64,000 bases of DNA from an uncultured SAR86 cluster bacterium. Lineage in GTDB: Bacteria; Pseudomonadota; Gammaproteobacteria; Magnimaribacterales; AG-339-G14. This document shows, piece by piece, positions 28,917-38,333 of the stretch (the stretch's first letter is position 1; every line of letters starts with the position of its first letter). The notes under the pieces were generated by a model, which worked only from the letters and a program-made list of their open reading frames with translations, did no database searches and had not been told where the DNA came from. The translations under genes were made by a program, and so were the position numbers. Where the stretch lies: positions 62,001 to 126,000 of the forward strand of contig CACMTR010000002.1 in NCBI GenBank assembly GCA_902616715.1. Direction: 5' to 3'.

Positions 28917-29522
28917 TCAGTGATTTAATTTTATTTCCATCCAATCCAGAATTTTTTTCGAAAGCTCTTTAGCCCCAGAAGCTGTTTTTGCGGACAACAA
29001 CATAGGGCTATCTAACAATAAATTATGAGTAGTTTTTTCTACACATTTCATAAGCTCTTGAGACGCTTTATTCTTTGAGAGCTTATCTGATTTATTCAAA
29101 AGAATTTGCATAGGTAAATTGTATTGTTCGCACCAAGCAATGAAATTTAGGTCACTTTCTTGCAGCGGATGTCTGACGTCCATAATTAAAATAATACCTC
29201 TGAGGCTTTTACGGGAGGCCATGTATTTAGTGATTTGTTGACCCCATTCTTTTTGCATTTTTTTTGAGGCTTTGGCATAGCCATAACCCGGAAGGTCCAC
29301 TAATTTTTTTGAAGAATCTTCATTGACGTAAAAAAAGTTGATGGATTGAGTTCGACCGGGTGTGTTGGAAGTTTTTGCTAATTTTTTTTGATTCGCAAGC
29401 ATGTTTAAAACGCTCGATTTGCCTGAATTGGAGCGACCACAAATAGCTAGCTCAACGCCCTCATCGTCAGGAAAAAATTGCTCTGTAGGACAGGACCTAT
29501 CAAAGTTAATCTTTAAGAACAT
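28917..29522 (-). CDS. engB: Ribosome biogenesis GTPase EngB/YihA
   Basis: GRSNSGKSSVLN, TPGRTQSINFF, DLPGYGYAKA, LNKSDKL. Confidence 0.95.
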   Translation of the reverse strand: MFLKINFDRSCPTEQFFPDDEGVELAICGRSNSGKSSVLNMLANQKKLAKTSNTPGRTQSINFFYVNEDSSKKLVDLPGYGYAKASKKMQKEWGQQITKYMASRKSLRGIILIMDVRHPLQESDLNFIAWCEQYNLPMQILLNKSDKLSKNKASQELMKCVEKTTHNLLLDSPMLLSAKTASGAKELSKKILDWMEIKLNH

Positions 29523-29606
29523 GGTTTTTCAGACATATTGTTATAAAGGAAAATTTACCTTCAATAGTATATAATTCTGCTCACTTAGCCCACAAAAGAA
29601 TAAATA

Positions 29607-30245
29607 ATGTATAAAAATTTCTTTTTAATAAGCCTTATATTGTTGTCATCTAGCTTTGTTCACTCAGCTAGTGATGAAGTAGAGGTTAAAGCCGTCAAAC
29701 GGGGCGATCCTATGGCAGGTTCTGAGCTGGTTGCTACTTGCACTGGTTGTCACGGTGCGGATGGAAATAGTGTTGTGGGTCAGTGGCCAACACTTGCTGG
29801 GCAAAGAGAAAGTTATACTTTAGCTCAGTTAATTCATGTGCAAAAAGGTGAACGCATGATCGAATCCATGATGGGCTTGCTTGATAATTATTCTGAAGAA
29901 CAATTAAGAGATATTGCAGCATACTATGCCGCGCAAGACACCAAAGTTGGTCAAGCCGATAGTACTAACTTTGAATTGGGTCAAAGAATTTATCGAGCAG
30001 GAAATTTGTCAGGAGGAGTACCTGCATGCACAGGTTGTCATGGACCACAAGGAAAAGGAGTGGAGTCAGCTGGTTATCCTAAATTGAGCGGTCAGAAAGC
30101 TGAATACGTGGTCACTAGCTTAGTGGCATATAAAAATGGGGAGCGAGTGCATAGTAGCAATGCAAAGATTATGCAAGGAATTGCTGTCCGGTTAACGACC
30201 GAAGAGATCAGAGCGGTGGCAAACTATGTTTCAGGATTGTATTAA
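29607..30245 (+). CDS. Diheme cytochrome c4
   Basis: Signal peptide, two CTGCH heme motifs in duplicated domains; engB-cc4-dsbA order. Confidence 0.93.
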   Translation: MYKNFFLISLILLSSSFVHSASDEVEVKAVKRGDPMAGSELVATCTGCHGADGNSVVGQWPTLAGQRESYTLAQLIHVQKGERMIESMMGLLDNYSEEQLRDIAAYYAAQDTKVGQADSTNFELGQRIYRAGNLSGGVPACTGCHGPQGKGVESAGYPKLSGQKAEYVVTSLVAYKNGERVHSSNAKIMQGIAVRLTTEEIRAVANYVSGLY

Positions 30246-30849
30246 AACTCTTCTTTTAACTTTATTTTTAGGTTTTTTTAGTACTTTTACTTTTTCAAAA
30301 GACTATCAAGAAGGCAGACATTATCAGTTAATTGAGCCAATCCCCACAAGAAATCCGAAAAAAATAGAAGTTATTGAATTTTTTTGGTTTGGTTGTGGTC
30401 ATTGTTTTAGCCTCGAGCAATTGATTGCAGACTGGAAAGGCGACATTGATGAGAAAGTAGATTTTTTCAGATTGCCGGTAGTTTGGAATGCGCAAACCAA
30501 AACTCATGCTAAATTATTTTTTGCTACCGAAACTTTAAACGTGCCAGAAGCCATCGAAGGAATTTTTGGCGCGATTCACTTTAACCGCAAAATGATGCTC
30601 TCAGATAAAGAAGTAGTGCCTTTTTTTCAAGGCTACGGAGTGGAAGAAGATCAATATCTTGCGGCTGTAAATTCTTTTGGTTTGAAAAATAATTTACGAA
30701 AAGCTGAGTTATTTGCCTTTAAATACGGTATAAAGGGCGTCCCTGCATTTATTGTGAATGGAAAATACAAGGTTTCAGCCACAAGAGAACTTGGTACTGA
30801 TGAACTTTTAAATGTTGTGGATTTTTTAATTAAAAAAGAACAAAGTTGA
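30226..30849 (+). CDS. dsbA: Thiol:disulfide interchange protein DsbA
   Basis: FFWFGCGHCFSLE active site, GIKGVPAFIVNGKY cis-Pro loop. Confidence 0.9.
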   Translation: MFQDCIKTLLLTLFLGFFSTFTFSKDYQEGRHYQLIEPIPTRNPKKIEVIEFFWFGCGHCFSLEQLIADWKGDIDEKVDFFRLPVVWNAQTKTHAKLFFATETLNVPEAIEGIFGAIHFNRKMMLSDKEVVPFFQGYGVEEDQYLAAVNSFGLKNNLRKAELFAFKYGIKGVPAFIVNGKYKVSATRELGTDELLNVVDFLIKKEQS

Positions 30850-30850
30850 A

Positions 30851-31675
30851 ATGACTAATTACAGATCCAACTTATTTATACCAGGCCACACTCTAGATCG
30901 TCTTGAGCGTGCTCAAAACAGTAATGCCGATGCAATCATTGTTGATCTCGAAGACGGTTGTCCAGAAGCCGAAAAATTAGTGGCAAGAGAGACTCTGATC
31001 AGCTTGCTTAAAGAAAAAGCATTCACAAAACCACTATTCGTCCGAGTAAATGATGCGATGGAAGCTCTTGGCAGAGCAGACATTGATTCTATCTCTCCTT
31101 ATCAAGATCAAATAGAAGCAATTATTCTCCCTAAAACTCAAAGCTTTGATTTTCTGGCAACGCTCGCCCCGATGATAGACTTTAAAAACAAATTAGTTCC
31201 CCTAATAGAAACATCAAGAGCCATTGAAACCGTTACTCAAATTGCTGCTTTTAAAGATGTTGTGGGTTTGTTTTTTGGTGCCGCAGATGCTTCAGCGAGT
31301 TTAGGATGCAAGTTAGCTTGGGAGCCATTATTGTATGCAAGACATAGAGTTGTTTTAGCCGCTTCAATGTTTAACCTTTTTACAATCGACGCACCATATT
31401 TTTACATAGATAAAATGGCTGGTTTGAAAGAAGAAGCCGAAGCGGTAAAAAATTTAGGGTTTACCGGTAAGGCCGCTATTCACCCCGACCAAATAGATTA
31501 CATAAACGAGGCTTTTTCACCATCTCCTGAAGAAAAAGCCGAAGCGAAAAAAGTATTAGAGGAGTATCAAAAATCAGGCGGCGGGGCTATAAAAGTTGAT
31601 GGGCAAATGATTGATGAGCCAATTGCAGAAGCTATGAGATTAAAAATTACTCTTGGAGAAGAAGAGAAGGGTTAA
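30851..31675 (+). CDS. CitE-like CoA lyase (HpcH/HpaI aldolase family)
   Basis: RSNLFIPGHTLDRLERAQNSNADAIIVDLEDG, GKAAIHPDQI. Confidence 0.9.
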   Translation: MTNYRSNLFIPGHTLDRLERAQNSNADAIIVDLEDGCPEAEKLVARETLISLLKEKAFTKPLFVRVNDAMEALGRADIDSISPYQDQIEAIILPKTQSFDFLATLAPMIDFKNKLVPLIETSRAIETVTQIAAFKDVVGLFFGAADASASLGCKLAWEPLLYARHRVVLAASMFNLFTIDAPYFYIDKMAGLKEEAEAVKNLGFTGKAAIHPDQIDYINEAFSPSPEEKAEAKKVLEEYQKSGGGAIKVDGQMIDEPIAEAMRLKITLGEEEKG

Positions 31676-31677
31676 AA

Positions 31678-32193
31678 ATGACTGGCTCAAAAGATCTTGG
31701 AGAGGGAAGATTCAGGGAATCTTACGGTCGATATTTTGAAGATTTTGAAGTTGGCCATATTTACGAACACAGACCTGGTCGAACCATAACTCAAGCCGAC
31801 AATACTTGGTTCACTTTGCTGACAATGAATACCCACCCTTTGCATTTCGACGAAGAGTATGGAAAAGCAACTGAGTTTGGCAAAACTTTAGTTAACAGCA
31901 CATTTACTGTAGCCACCATGGTCGGTATGAGCGTTAGTGACGTTAGTCAGAAAGCAATCGCAAATCTAGGTTGGACAGATATCGTGCTGCCAAAACCTTT
32001 ATTTGTTGGGGACACCCTGTATGCGGAATCAGAGGTTGTAGAGAAAAGACTGTCCGAATCTAGAGAAAACTGCGGAATTGTTACGGTTAAAACAATTGGT
32101 AAAAACCAAAACGATGAAGTAGTAGCATCTTATTTAAGATCAGCCTTAATCCCCACTCGCGGACATGCTGTTGACGATAAGATAAATTATTAA
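31678..32193 (+). CDS. MaoC-family hot-dog acyl-CoA hydratase
   Basis: GRYFEDFEVGHIYEHRPGRTITQADNTWFTLLTMNTHPLHFDEEYG. Confidence 0.9.
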   Translation: MTGSKDLGEGRFRESYGRYFEDFEVGHIYEHRPGRTITQADNTWFTLLTMNTHPLHFDEEYGKATEFGKTLVNSTFTVATMVGMSVSDVSQKAIANLGWTDIVLPKPLFVGDTLYAESEVVEKRLSESRENCGIVTVKTIGKNQNDEVVASYLRSALIPTRGHAVDDKINY

Positions 32194-32196
32194 TTT

Positions 32197-33387
32197 ATGT
32201 CGGCACCACTAGAAAACATCAAAGTTCTAGATTTAACTCACATGTTGGCTGGACCTTATGCCAGCATGCTAATTGCAGATCTTGGCGCTGAGGTTGTAAA
32301 AGTTGAACCACCAGGCAAAGGCGAAATCACTAGAGCCCTCTATAAAGATCACCCTGATTATTCCCTTGATGGTGTAAGTCCTTATCATATTACTTTGGCG
32401 AGAAATAAAAAAAGCCTTACTTTGGATTTGAAACAAGAAAAGGGCAAACAATTATTTTATGAGCTCGTAAAAAAATTTGATGTCGTTTTGGATAACTTCA
32501 GTTCTGGAGTCACAGAAAGATTAGGAATAGATTTTCCTACTTTGAAAAAATACAATCCAAAAATTATTACTTGTTCTATTAGTGGTTTTGGGAAAGGTGA
32601 GGCAGATAGACCTGCTTATGATCAAATCCTTCAGGCTTATGGCGGCGGGATGTCTATTACCGGAGAGGACGAAAATCATCCAGTTCGAGCTGGTATTCCC
32701 ATCGCCGATTTATCATCGGGCATGTTCAGTATTATTGGAATCCTTAGTGCTTTGCAAAAAAGAGATAAAGACGGTGTTGGCGATCATGTTGATATTTCAA
32801 TGTTAGATTGCCAAGTGAGCCTTCTAACCTATATGGCCACAATGAATACAATTTCAGGAATAGAACCTAAACCGATAGGAAACCAACATTTCCTTCACGT
32901 TCCCTATAATTCCTATAAAACTGCTGATGGATTTATTATTATTTCGGTGGTGCATGAAGATTTTTGGCCTAATTTATTAGAGGCCCTAGATCTAGAGGAA
33001 TTTCGCGGCGAGGAATATAAAACTGTTCAAGGACGTCTTGCTGATAGAAAAAATATAGACAAAGTTATCTCTGAAAAATTAGAACATAAACCAAGCTCTC
33101 ACTGGCTCGACTTACTAGCAAAACATCGTGTTCCTTCTGGACCTATTAATTCAGTGAGGGATGCTTTAGAAGATCCGCTTGTAAAGAAAAGAAATATGAT
33201 TGTCGACTTGGAACAACCATCTGGCTCAACAGCGAAAATGCCTGGTAACCCAATTAAACTTGAGAGTTATGAAGAGAATTATTCTCCGGCGCCTGAGTTG
33301 GGCGAACATACAGCGGAAGTATTAGAAAAATATCTTAAAATTAGCTCTGAGGAACTTGATTCTTTAAAATCAGATAAGATTATTTAA
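32197..33387 (+). CDS. CaiB/BaiF family (class III) CoA-transferase
   Basis: LDLTHMLAGPYASMLIADLGAEVVKVEPPGKG, SGFGKG, GRLADRKN. Confidence 0.92.
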   Translation: MSAPLENIKVLDLTHMLAGPYASMLIADLGAEVVKVEPPGKGEITRALYKDHPDYSLDGVSPYHITLARNKKSLTLDLKQEKGKQLFYELVKKFDVVLDNFSSGVTERLGIDFPTLKKYNPKIITCSISGFGKGEADRPAYDQILQAYGGGMSITGEDENHPVRAGIPIADLSSGMFSIIGILSALQKRDKDGVGDHVDISMLDCQVSLLTYMATMNTISGIEPKPIGNQHFLHVPYNSYKTADGFIIISVVHEDFWPNLLEALDLEEFRGEEYKTVQGRLADRKNIDKVISEKLEHKPSSHWLDLLAKHRVPSGPINSVRDALEDPLVKKRNMIVDLEQPSGSTAKMPGNPIKLESYEENYSPAPELGEHTAEVLEKYLKISSEELDSLKSDKII

Positions 33388-33435
33388 TTTCTTAAGAATC
33401 CAAAAAAACTCCCTTTAAATTTTATCCAATTTGTT

Positions 33436-33452
33436 TTACTGTAAATCAGTAA
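33436..33452. promoter_or_regulatory. Candidate operator TTACTG-TAAAT-CAGTAA
   Basis: 6-bp perfect arms, 22 bp upstream of the methyltransferase RBS. Confidence 0.3.
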
Positions 33453-33476
33453 GAAACACTAAATGAGGAGAGTTTT

Positions 33477-34550
33477 ATGAGTGAACAAATGAATGTAGAT
33501 CACGAAAAGGTTATGGCGCTTTTTGGAAACGTCTTTAATGATGTTGCAGGCGCAGTTGCCATAATGATGTCTTATATTGGTGATCAGACTGGGGTATACC
33601 AAGCAATGGATAAGCTTGGCCCCGCAAAAGCTTCGGCTATTGCCAAAGAAGCTAAAGTAGATGAGCGCTATCTTCAAGAATGGCTAGCTTCAAATGCTGC
33701 GAGAGGTTACGTAACTTTTGATCCAGAAACCGAAGAATTCAGTTTAACTCCTGAGCAGGCATGTGTTTTTGCCCGTGAAAGCGAACCTACTTGTATTCAA
33801 GGTTTAATCCAAGGAGTTGTAGGACAATTCGCTAAAGAAGACGTCGCACTTGATGTATTTAAAACGGGTCGGGGTCGTCCATGGGGTGAACATCATGATT
33901 GTTGCTTTTGTGGAACTGAGAGATTTTTCAGACCAGCATATGCTGGACATTTATTAGACGAATGGATTCCTGCGTTAGAAGGTGTTGAAGAAAAATTAAA
34001 AATGGGAGCAAAAATTGCTGATATTGGTTGCGGCCTTGGAACCTCTTCTATATTGATGGCAGAACAATATCCTAATTCAACAATTCATGCGTTTGATTTT
34101 CATGGCCCATCGATAGAAGAAGCAAAAAAAAGAGCTGAAGAAAAAGGATTATCAAACTTGGAGTTTTTTGTTTCCGATGCTGCGGCCATACCAAAAAATG
34201 ATTACGACTTGGCATGTATTTTTGATGCTTGGCATGACATGGGTGATCCAGTAGGAATTGCTTCCAGCATCAAGAACACCCTAGCAAAGGACGGAACATT
34301 TATGGTGGTCGAACCTATGGCACTAGATGGGTTAGCGAATAATATTGCTAATAATCCAGCTTCAGGAATGATGTATGGATTTGGAACATTAGTCTGTGTG
34401 CCAGCTTCGAAAGCACAACCTGTAGGTTTAGGTTTAGGACCTCAAGCGGGACCAAATAAACTTATGGAACTTCTTGGCGAAGCAGGTTTTGGAAGGGTAG
34501 GTTTAGCTGCAAGTACGACCAATAACTTAGTTTTACAAGCTCGCGCTTGA
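33477..34550 (+). CDS. SAM-dependent methyltransferase with N-terminal winged-helix domain
   Basis: wHTH-like N-terminus (ASAIAKEAKVDERYLQEWLASNAARGYV), SAM motif IADIGCGLGTSSILMAEQYP. Confidence 0.85.
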   Translation: MSEQMNVDHEKVMALFGNVFNDVAGAVAIMMSYIGDQTGVYQAMDKLGPAKASAIAKEAKVDERYLQEWLASNAARGYVTFDPETEEFSLTPEQACVFARESEPTCIQGLIQGVVGQFAKEDVALDVFKTGRGRPWGEHHDCCFCGTERFFRPAYAGHLLDEWIPALEGVEEKLKMGAKIADIGCGLGTSSILMAEQYPNSTIHAFDFHGPSIEEAKKRAEEKGLSNLEFFVSDAAAIPKNDYDLACIFDAWHDMGDPVGIASSIKNTLAKDGTFMVVEPMALDGLANNIANNPASGMMYGFGTLVCVPASKAQPVGLGLGPQAGPNKLMELLGEAGFGRVGLAASTTNNLVLQARA

Positions 34551-34618
34551 AATTAAAAATAGTTTTGCATAACTAAATATCCTTTGTATCTAAGCCATCC
34601 GAAAAGTTTTTATTTCAG

Positions 34619-35260
34619 ATGGTTTTAGATATACTCGTTTCACAATTTATGACGTACTTTAAATATTTTTCGATTTTATTTTTCTTTAGTTTGGGAATTT
34701 TTTCCAATAATATCGATATGAGAGACGAAGCCATTGAAGCGAGAATAACGCCATTAGGCAATGCTTGCATGCAAGGCGATGATTGTGGAATTTCGACCTC
34801 AGGTCCTGGATATAAAGTTTCTCTAATTAAGACATCTTCCCCTTCAGAGCCCGCCGCTAGTGGATCTGAAAATGAGCACATTGTTAAAATGTTAAATGCC
34901 GGAGCCGATGGAGTCATGGTCTTTGAACCAGCGGCACTTAAAATCAAAAAAGGCGATACTGTCGTCTTTAAATCAGTTGATCCTGGTCATAATACAGTCT
35001 CAGCGCCAAACCTGATTCCTTCTGGTGCGACACCTTGGGAAAGTATTCAAGGTCAAGACTTTTCTATTACCTTTGATACCGAAGGTGTGTACGTTTACCA
35101 ATGCACTCCGCATTTAGTAATGGCAATGATCGGCTTAATTCAAGTGGGCGAGGCGACGAATCTTTCGGAAATCAAGTCTAACTTAGGCCCTTTTCAAGGT
35201 TTAATAGCCTTAAATCAAGATAGATTAGATAAATACTTTTCGCAATTAGAGAGTTTATAA
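34619..35260 (+). CDS. Secreted cupredoxin, pseudoazurin/plastocyanin-like (start may be 34649)
   Basis: Signal peptide; DPGHN and YQCTPHLVMAM type-1 copper ligands. Confidence 0.85.
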   Translation: MVLDILVSQFMTYFKYFSILFFFSLGIFSNNIDMRDEAIEARITPLGNACMQGDDCGISTSGPGYKVSLIKTSSPSEPAASGSENEHIVKMLNAGADGVMVFEPAALKIKKGDTVVFKSVDPGHNTVSAPNLIPSGATPWESIQGQDFSITFDTEGVYVYQCTPHLVMAMIGLIQVGEATNLSEIKSNLGPFQGLIALNQDRLDKYFSQLESL

Positions 35261-35953
35261 TTCTATAAATTCAGATTCTAATTCCTTCCAACTTTTAAGT
35301 TCAGGTACCTTCAACCGATCCTTGTGTTCCCAATCTTTCTTTAACGCATTCATCCACATGGCTTGAAAGCCAGCGCTTAACGCACCTTCAACATCATTTA
35401 CAGGATGATCACCGATATGACAAATTTCTTCTGGAGCTACTCCAGCTAATTTAGCGGCTTCGTCAAAAATTTTCTTACCTGGCTTACTTTCATTCACCAT
35501 CTCCGCATTTACATAAAAATCAAATAAGTGATCTATCTTTAAGGTTTTGATGTCAGCATTACCGTTTGTAATAACACCTAAGATATATTTATTTTTTAAA
35601 GCCTCTAAAGTTTCAAGAACATCATCAAAGTAAACAACCTTATGTCTTTCATCTAGAAAGATTTTGAAAGATTCTTTTGATAAAGATTTAGCTTCTTCAG
35701 AGGCAACTCTATTTTCAACTAGCAATTCGTAGATAACTTTTTGCCTCAATTCGGAAAGACGGTTTGCAAGTCCAGGTTCTTGGCTTACTAACTCTTTCCA
35801 TTTTTTTCTTTCTTCCGAAGAAAATAAAATTCCCTGCATCTGTGGATGTTTTTCAATCAAATAATCATTTGAGCTCTTATGAGCATGCATGATCACGTCA
35901 AAAAGTGGCCATAGAGTATCATCCAAATCAAAGGTTATAGCTTTTACTTTCAT
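35255..35953 (-). CDS. HAD-superfamily hydrolase, subfamily IA
   Basis: ITFDLDDTLWPL, GVITNGNAD, HIGDHPVNDVEGA. Confidence 0.9.
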   Translation of the reverse strand: MKVKAITFDLDDTLWPLFDVIMHAHKSSNDYLIEKHPQMQGILFSSEERKKWKELVSQEPGLANRLSELRQKVIYELLVENRVASEEAKSLSKESFKIFLDERHKVVYFDDVLETLEALKNKYILGVITNGNADIKTLKIDHLFDFYVNAEMVNESKPGKKIFDEAAKLAGVAPEEICHIGDHPVNDVEGALSAGFQAMWMNALKKDWEHKDRLKVPELKSWKELESEFIEL

Positions 35954-35957
35954 TTTT

Positions 35958-36842
35958 TTAATCTCCTTTAGCGTGAGGATGGCTATTATCGTATACCTTG
36001 GCCAAGTGTTGAAAATCTAATTTAGTGTAAATTTGAGTTGTCGATAAATTAGCGTGTCCAAGCAACTCTTGAACGGCGCGTAAATCTCCACTCGATTCCA
36101 ATATGTGTGACGCAAAAGAGTGTCTCAACATATGAGGATTCACAAATGGCAAACCCATTTTAGAGCTCATCTTCTTCAGAATATTTTGTACTGATCTTGC
36201 GCTAATTCTGCTTCCTGACTTATTTATAAAAACAGCCTGTTCAGAGTTTTCTAATTTTTTTTCTCTATGGTCATACCAATCCTTTAAAGCTTTGATAGCA
36301 AGCGCACCTATAGGAACTTCTCTTTCTTTTTTTCCTTTTCCTAAAACTCTGCAGATTCTATTTTCTAAAGAAATGTCTGAGGTATTTAATTGGCACAATT
36401 CAGACAGTCTTAGGCCTGATGAGTATAAGAGTTCTGCAATGGCTTTGTCTCTGAAATCACCCCAGGAACTGGGTTTAAAATCTAAAAGTCTATTAACCAT
36501 GTCAGTGTCCATTGCCTTAGGTAGAAGCGAATTAAGTTTGGGAGCATTTATTCCAGAAGTTGGATTGTTGCTAGCATAACCTTCATTATTTAAAAATTTA
36601 TAAAAACTTCTTAGCGATGAAAGTAGCCTAGCAAGGCTTCTTGGACTCACATCAGCTCTCCTGATGCCGCTGATAAAATCCCTAATGTCATGTTGACTAA
36701 GGTTGGACCAATTTTCAAAATCTTTTTGTTGTTTAAATTTTTCAAATTTTTTTAAATCTGCAGAATAATTTTTAACGGTATGCTCGGAATAGTTTCTTAC
36801 TTGCTCTAAATAATTTAAGAAAAGTTTGATCTCTTTATTCAT
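35958..36842 (-). CDS. xerC: Tyrosine recombinase XerC
   Basis: ELLYSSGLRLSELC, HMLRHSFASHILESSGDLRAVQELLGHANLSTTQIYTKL; chromosomal dapF-DUF484-xerC synteny. Confidence 0.93.
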   Translation of the reverse strand: MNKEIKLFLNYLEQVRNYSEHTVKNYSADLKKFEKFKQQKDFENWSNLSQHDIRDFISGIRRADVSPRSLARLLSSLRSFYKFLNNEGYASNNPTSGINAPKLNSLLPKAMDTDMVNRLLDFKPSSWGDFRDKAIAELLYSSGLRLSELCQLNTSDISLENRICRVLGKGKKEREVPIGALAIKALKDWYDHREKKLENSEQAVFINKSGSRISARSVQNILKKMSSKMGLPFVNPHMLRHSFASHILESSGDLRAVQELLGHANLSTTQIYTKLDFQHLAKVYDNSHPHAKGD

Positions 36843-37521
36843 CAGTTGATGGCAGAATTTTGTCTATTTGATTACTAAAAACTGAGATTACGAATTCTAA
36901 AAAAAGCGTTTCACTATCTTTTGGAAACTTTCCTGTCTGGCTGCTGCCTAAGGCTAAAGTTCCTGCTAGTTTATTCGACTTTAATTTACAAATTGCACCT
37001 TCAACCACATTAGCTTTTGCTCCAAATATCAATGCTGAGTTCTCTTCAGTCAAGCCACCAAGAGCGATCTCATTTGCTTTGAAAAGTTCAGCAAAGACCG
37101 ATGTTGCAATCTCAGGTGTAATTATTTTTTCAGAGCCTAAATTGAAAGAATTTTCAGGTGCAAAAAAATAAATTTTACAAATTTCTGTTTTTAATTCTTC
37201 ATGGAAAAAAGACTCAATCATATTAGCTAAATCATTAAGGTTCGTTTGTGAAATAATTTTTAAAACCAGTTTTTGTATTTTTAAAAAAAGGTTTTGATTG
37301 TGCTCAGCATTTTCAAGAAACTCGCTCAATTTATTACTAACAACAAGATTTTTTTCTTTGATGATTTCTACTTGTTTCTCAATCAACGAGGTTGCATCAC
37401 CTGAGGCGTGTTTAATCTCTAAAATTTCTAATATGTCAGGGTGGTTAATAAAGAAATCTGGATTTGCTTCTAAATACTCTAGAACTTCTGAATCGGATAT
37501 TTTTTTTTTGAAGATACTCAC
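36835..37521 (-). CDS. DUF484 family protein
   Basis: VLEYLEANPDFFINHPDILEILEIKH, between dapF and xerC. Confidence 0.9.
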   Translation of the reverse strand: MSIFKKKISDSEVLEYLEANPDFFINHPDILEILEIKHASGDATSLIEKQVEIIKEKNLVVSNKLSEFLENAEHNQNLFLKIQKLVLKIISQTNLNDLANMIESFFHEELKTEICKIYFFAPENSFNLGSEKIITPEIATSVFAELFKANEIALGGLTEENSALIFGAKANVVEGAICKLKSNKLAGTLALGSSQTGKFPKDSETLFLEFVISVFSNQIDKILPSTDE

Positions 37522-38333
37522 GGATTTATTTTAATACCTTTTTCTATGTATTTGGCTTCACCGATTAAGTTAAACCATTCTTCATCAAGGTTAACCTCAA
37601 CTTTTAGCTTTCCTTTTTTGAAGTTTACTAAAACGGATGATTGCAAAAGATTATTTTTTACGCCGCTTAGAACCGCCGCGCAGGCTCCACTTCCACAAGC
37701 CAAAGTCTCGCCAACTCCGCGTTCCACAACTCTTAAATTAATTTCTTTTTCGTTGAGAATCTTTACAAAGCCTACATTTACACCATTTTTATAGATATTA
37801 CTTTCTTGCAAAGTTAAACCCATTTCAGGTATTTGATCGGATAAGCTGTCTTGAAAAATTACGGCATGTGGATTGCCCACGGAAACGGGATAAAATTTTA
37901 TATCTGTGCCTTCAAAATTAAATTGTAATTCTTGACTGTCAGCAATAGCACAACTTGATTTAGTGAATTTAAAACTACTCATTTTTACAGCAAATTCATT
38001 TTCCTGCAGTCGTGTAATCTGGGCAAGATTGTCTTCAATTTGCAAAATAAAAGTATTTGAAAATACTAAACTTTCATCAAAAGCATATAGTGCTAATGCG
38101 CGGATACCGTTCACACAATTTTCAGCCAGGCTTCCATCTACATTGTAAATTTTAAGTTTTAGGTGAGCATGTTTCTGAGTCGGTGGTTCGAGAAATAATA
38201 ATTGATCAAAAGAGAATTCTTCTGCACAGGTTTTTAAAAGTTTTAATTCTTCCTCGGAGTCAATTTTTTGTGAGATTGCATCAATTAAAATAAACTCGTT
38301 TCCCAGAGCTTCCATGGCCTGAACAACTACCAC
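37518..38333 (-). CDS. dapF: Diaminopimelate epimerase
   Basis: MEALGNEFILID, ENCVNGIRALA, GNPHAVIF, GVGETLACGSGACA. Confidence 0.93.
   Translation of the reverse strand: MVVVQAMEALGNEFILIDAISQKIDSEEELKLLKTCAEEFSFDQLLFLEPPTQKHAHLKLKIYNVDGSLAENCVNGIRALALYAFDESLVFSNTFILQIEDNLAQITRLQENEFAVKMSSFKFTKSSCAIADSQELQFNFEGTDIKFYPVSVGNPHAVIFQDSLSDQIPEMGLTLQESNIYKNGVNVGFVKILNEKEINLRVVERGVGETLACGSGACAAVLSGVKNNLLQSSVLVNFKKGKLKVEVNLDEEWFNLIGEAKYIEKGIKINP

Noticed and set aside
34590-34626. AAGCCATC...GATGGTTT hairpin after the methyltransferase gene as a terminator
   Set aside because: Weak stem with a G-T pair, long loop and no proper T-tract; overlaps the start of the cupredoxin ORF
35958-36842. Tyrosine recombinase as a sign of an integron or mobile island
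   Set aside because: It is the chromosomal XerC in conserved dapF-DUF484-xerC synteny; no attachment sites or cargo seen
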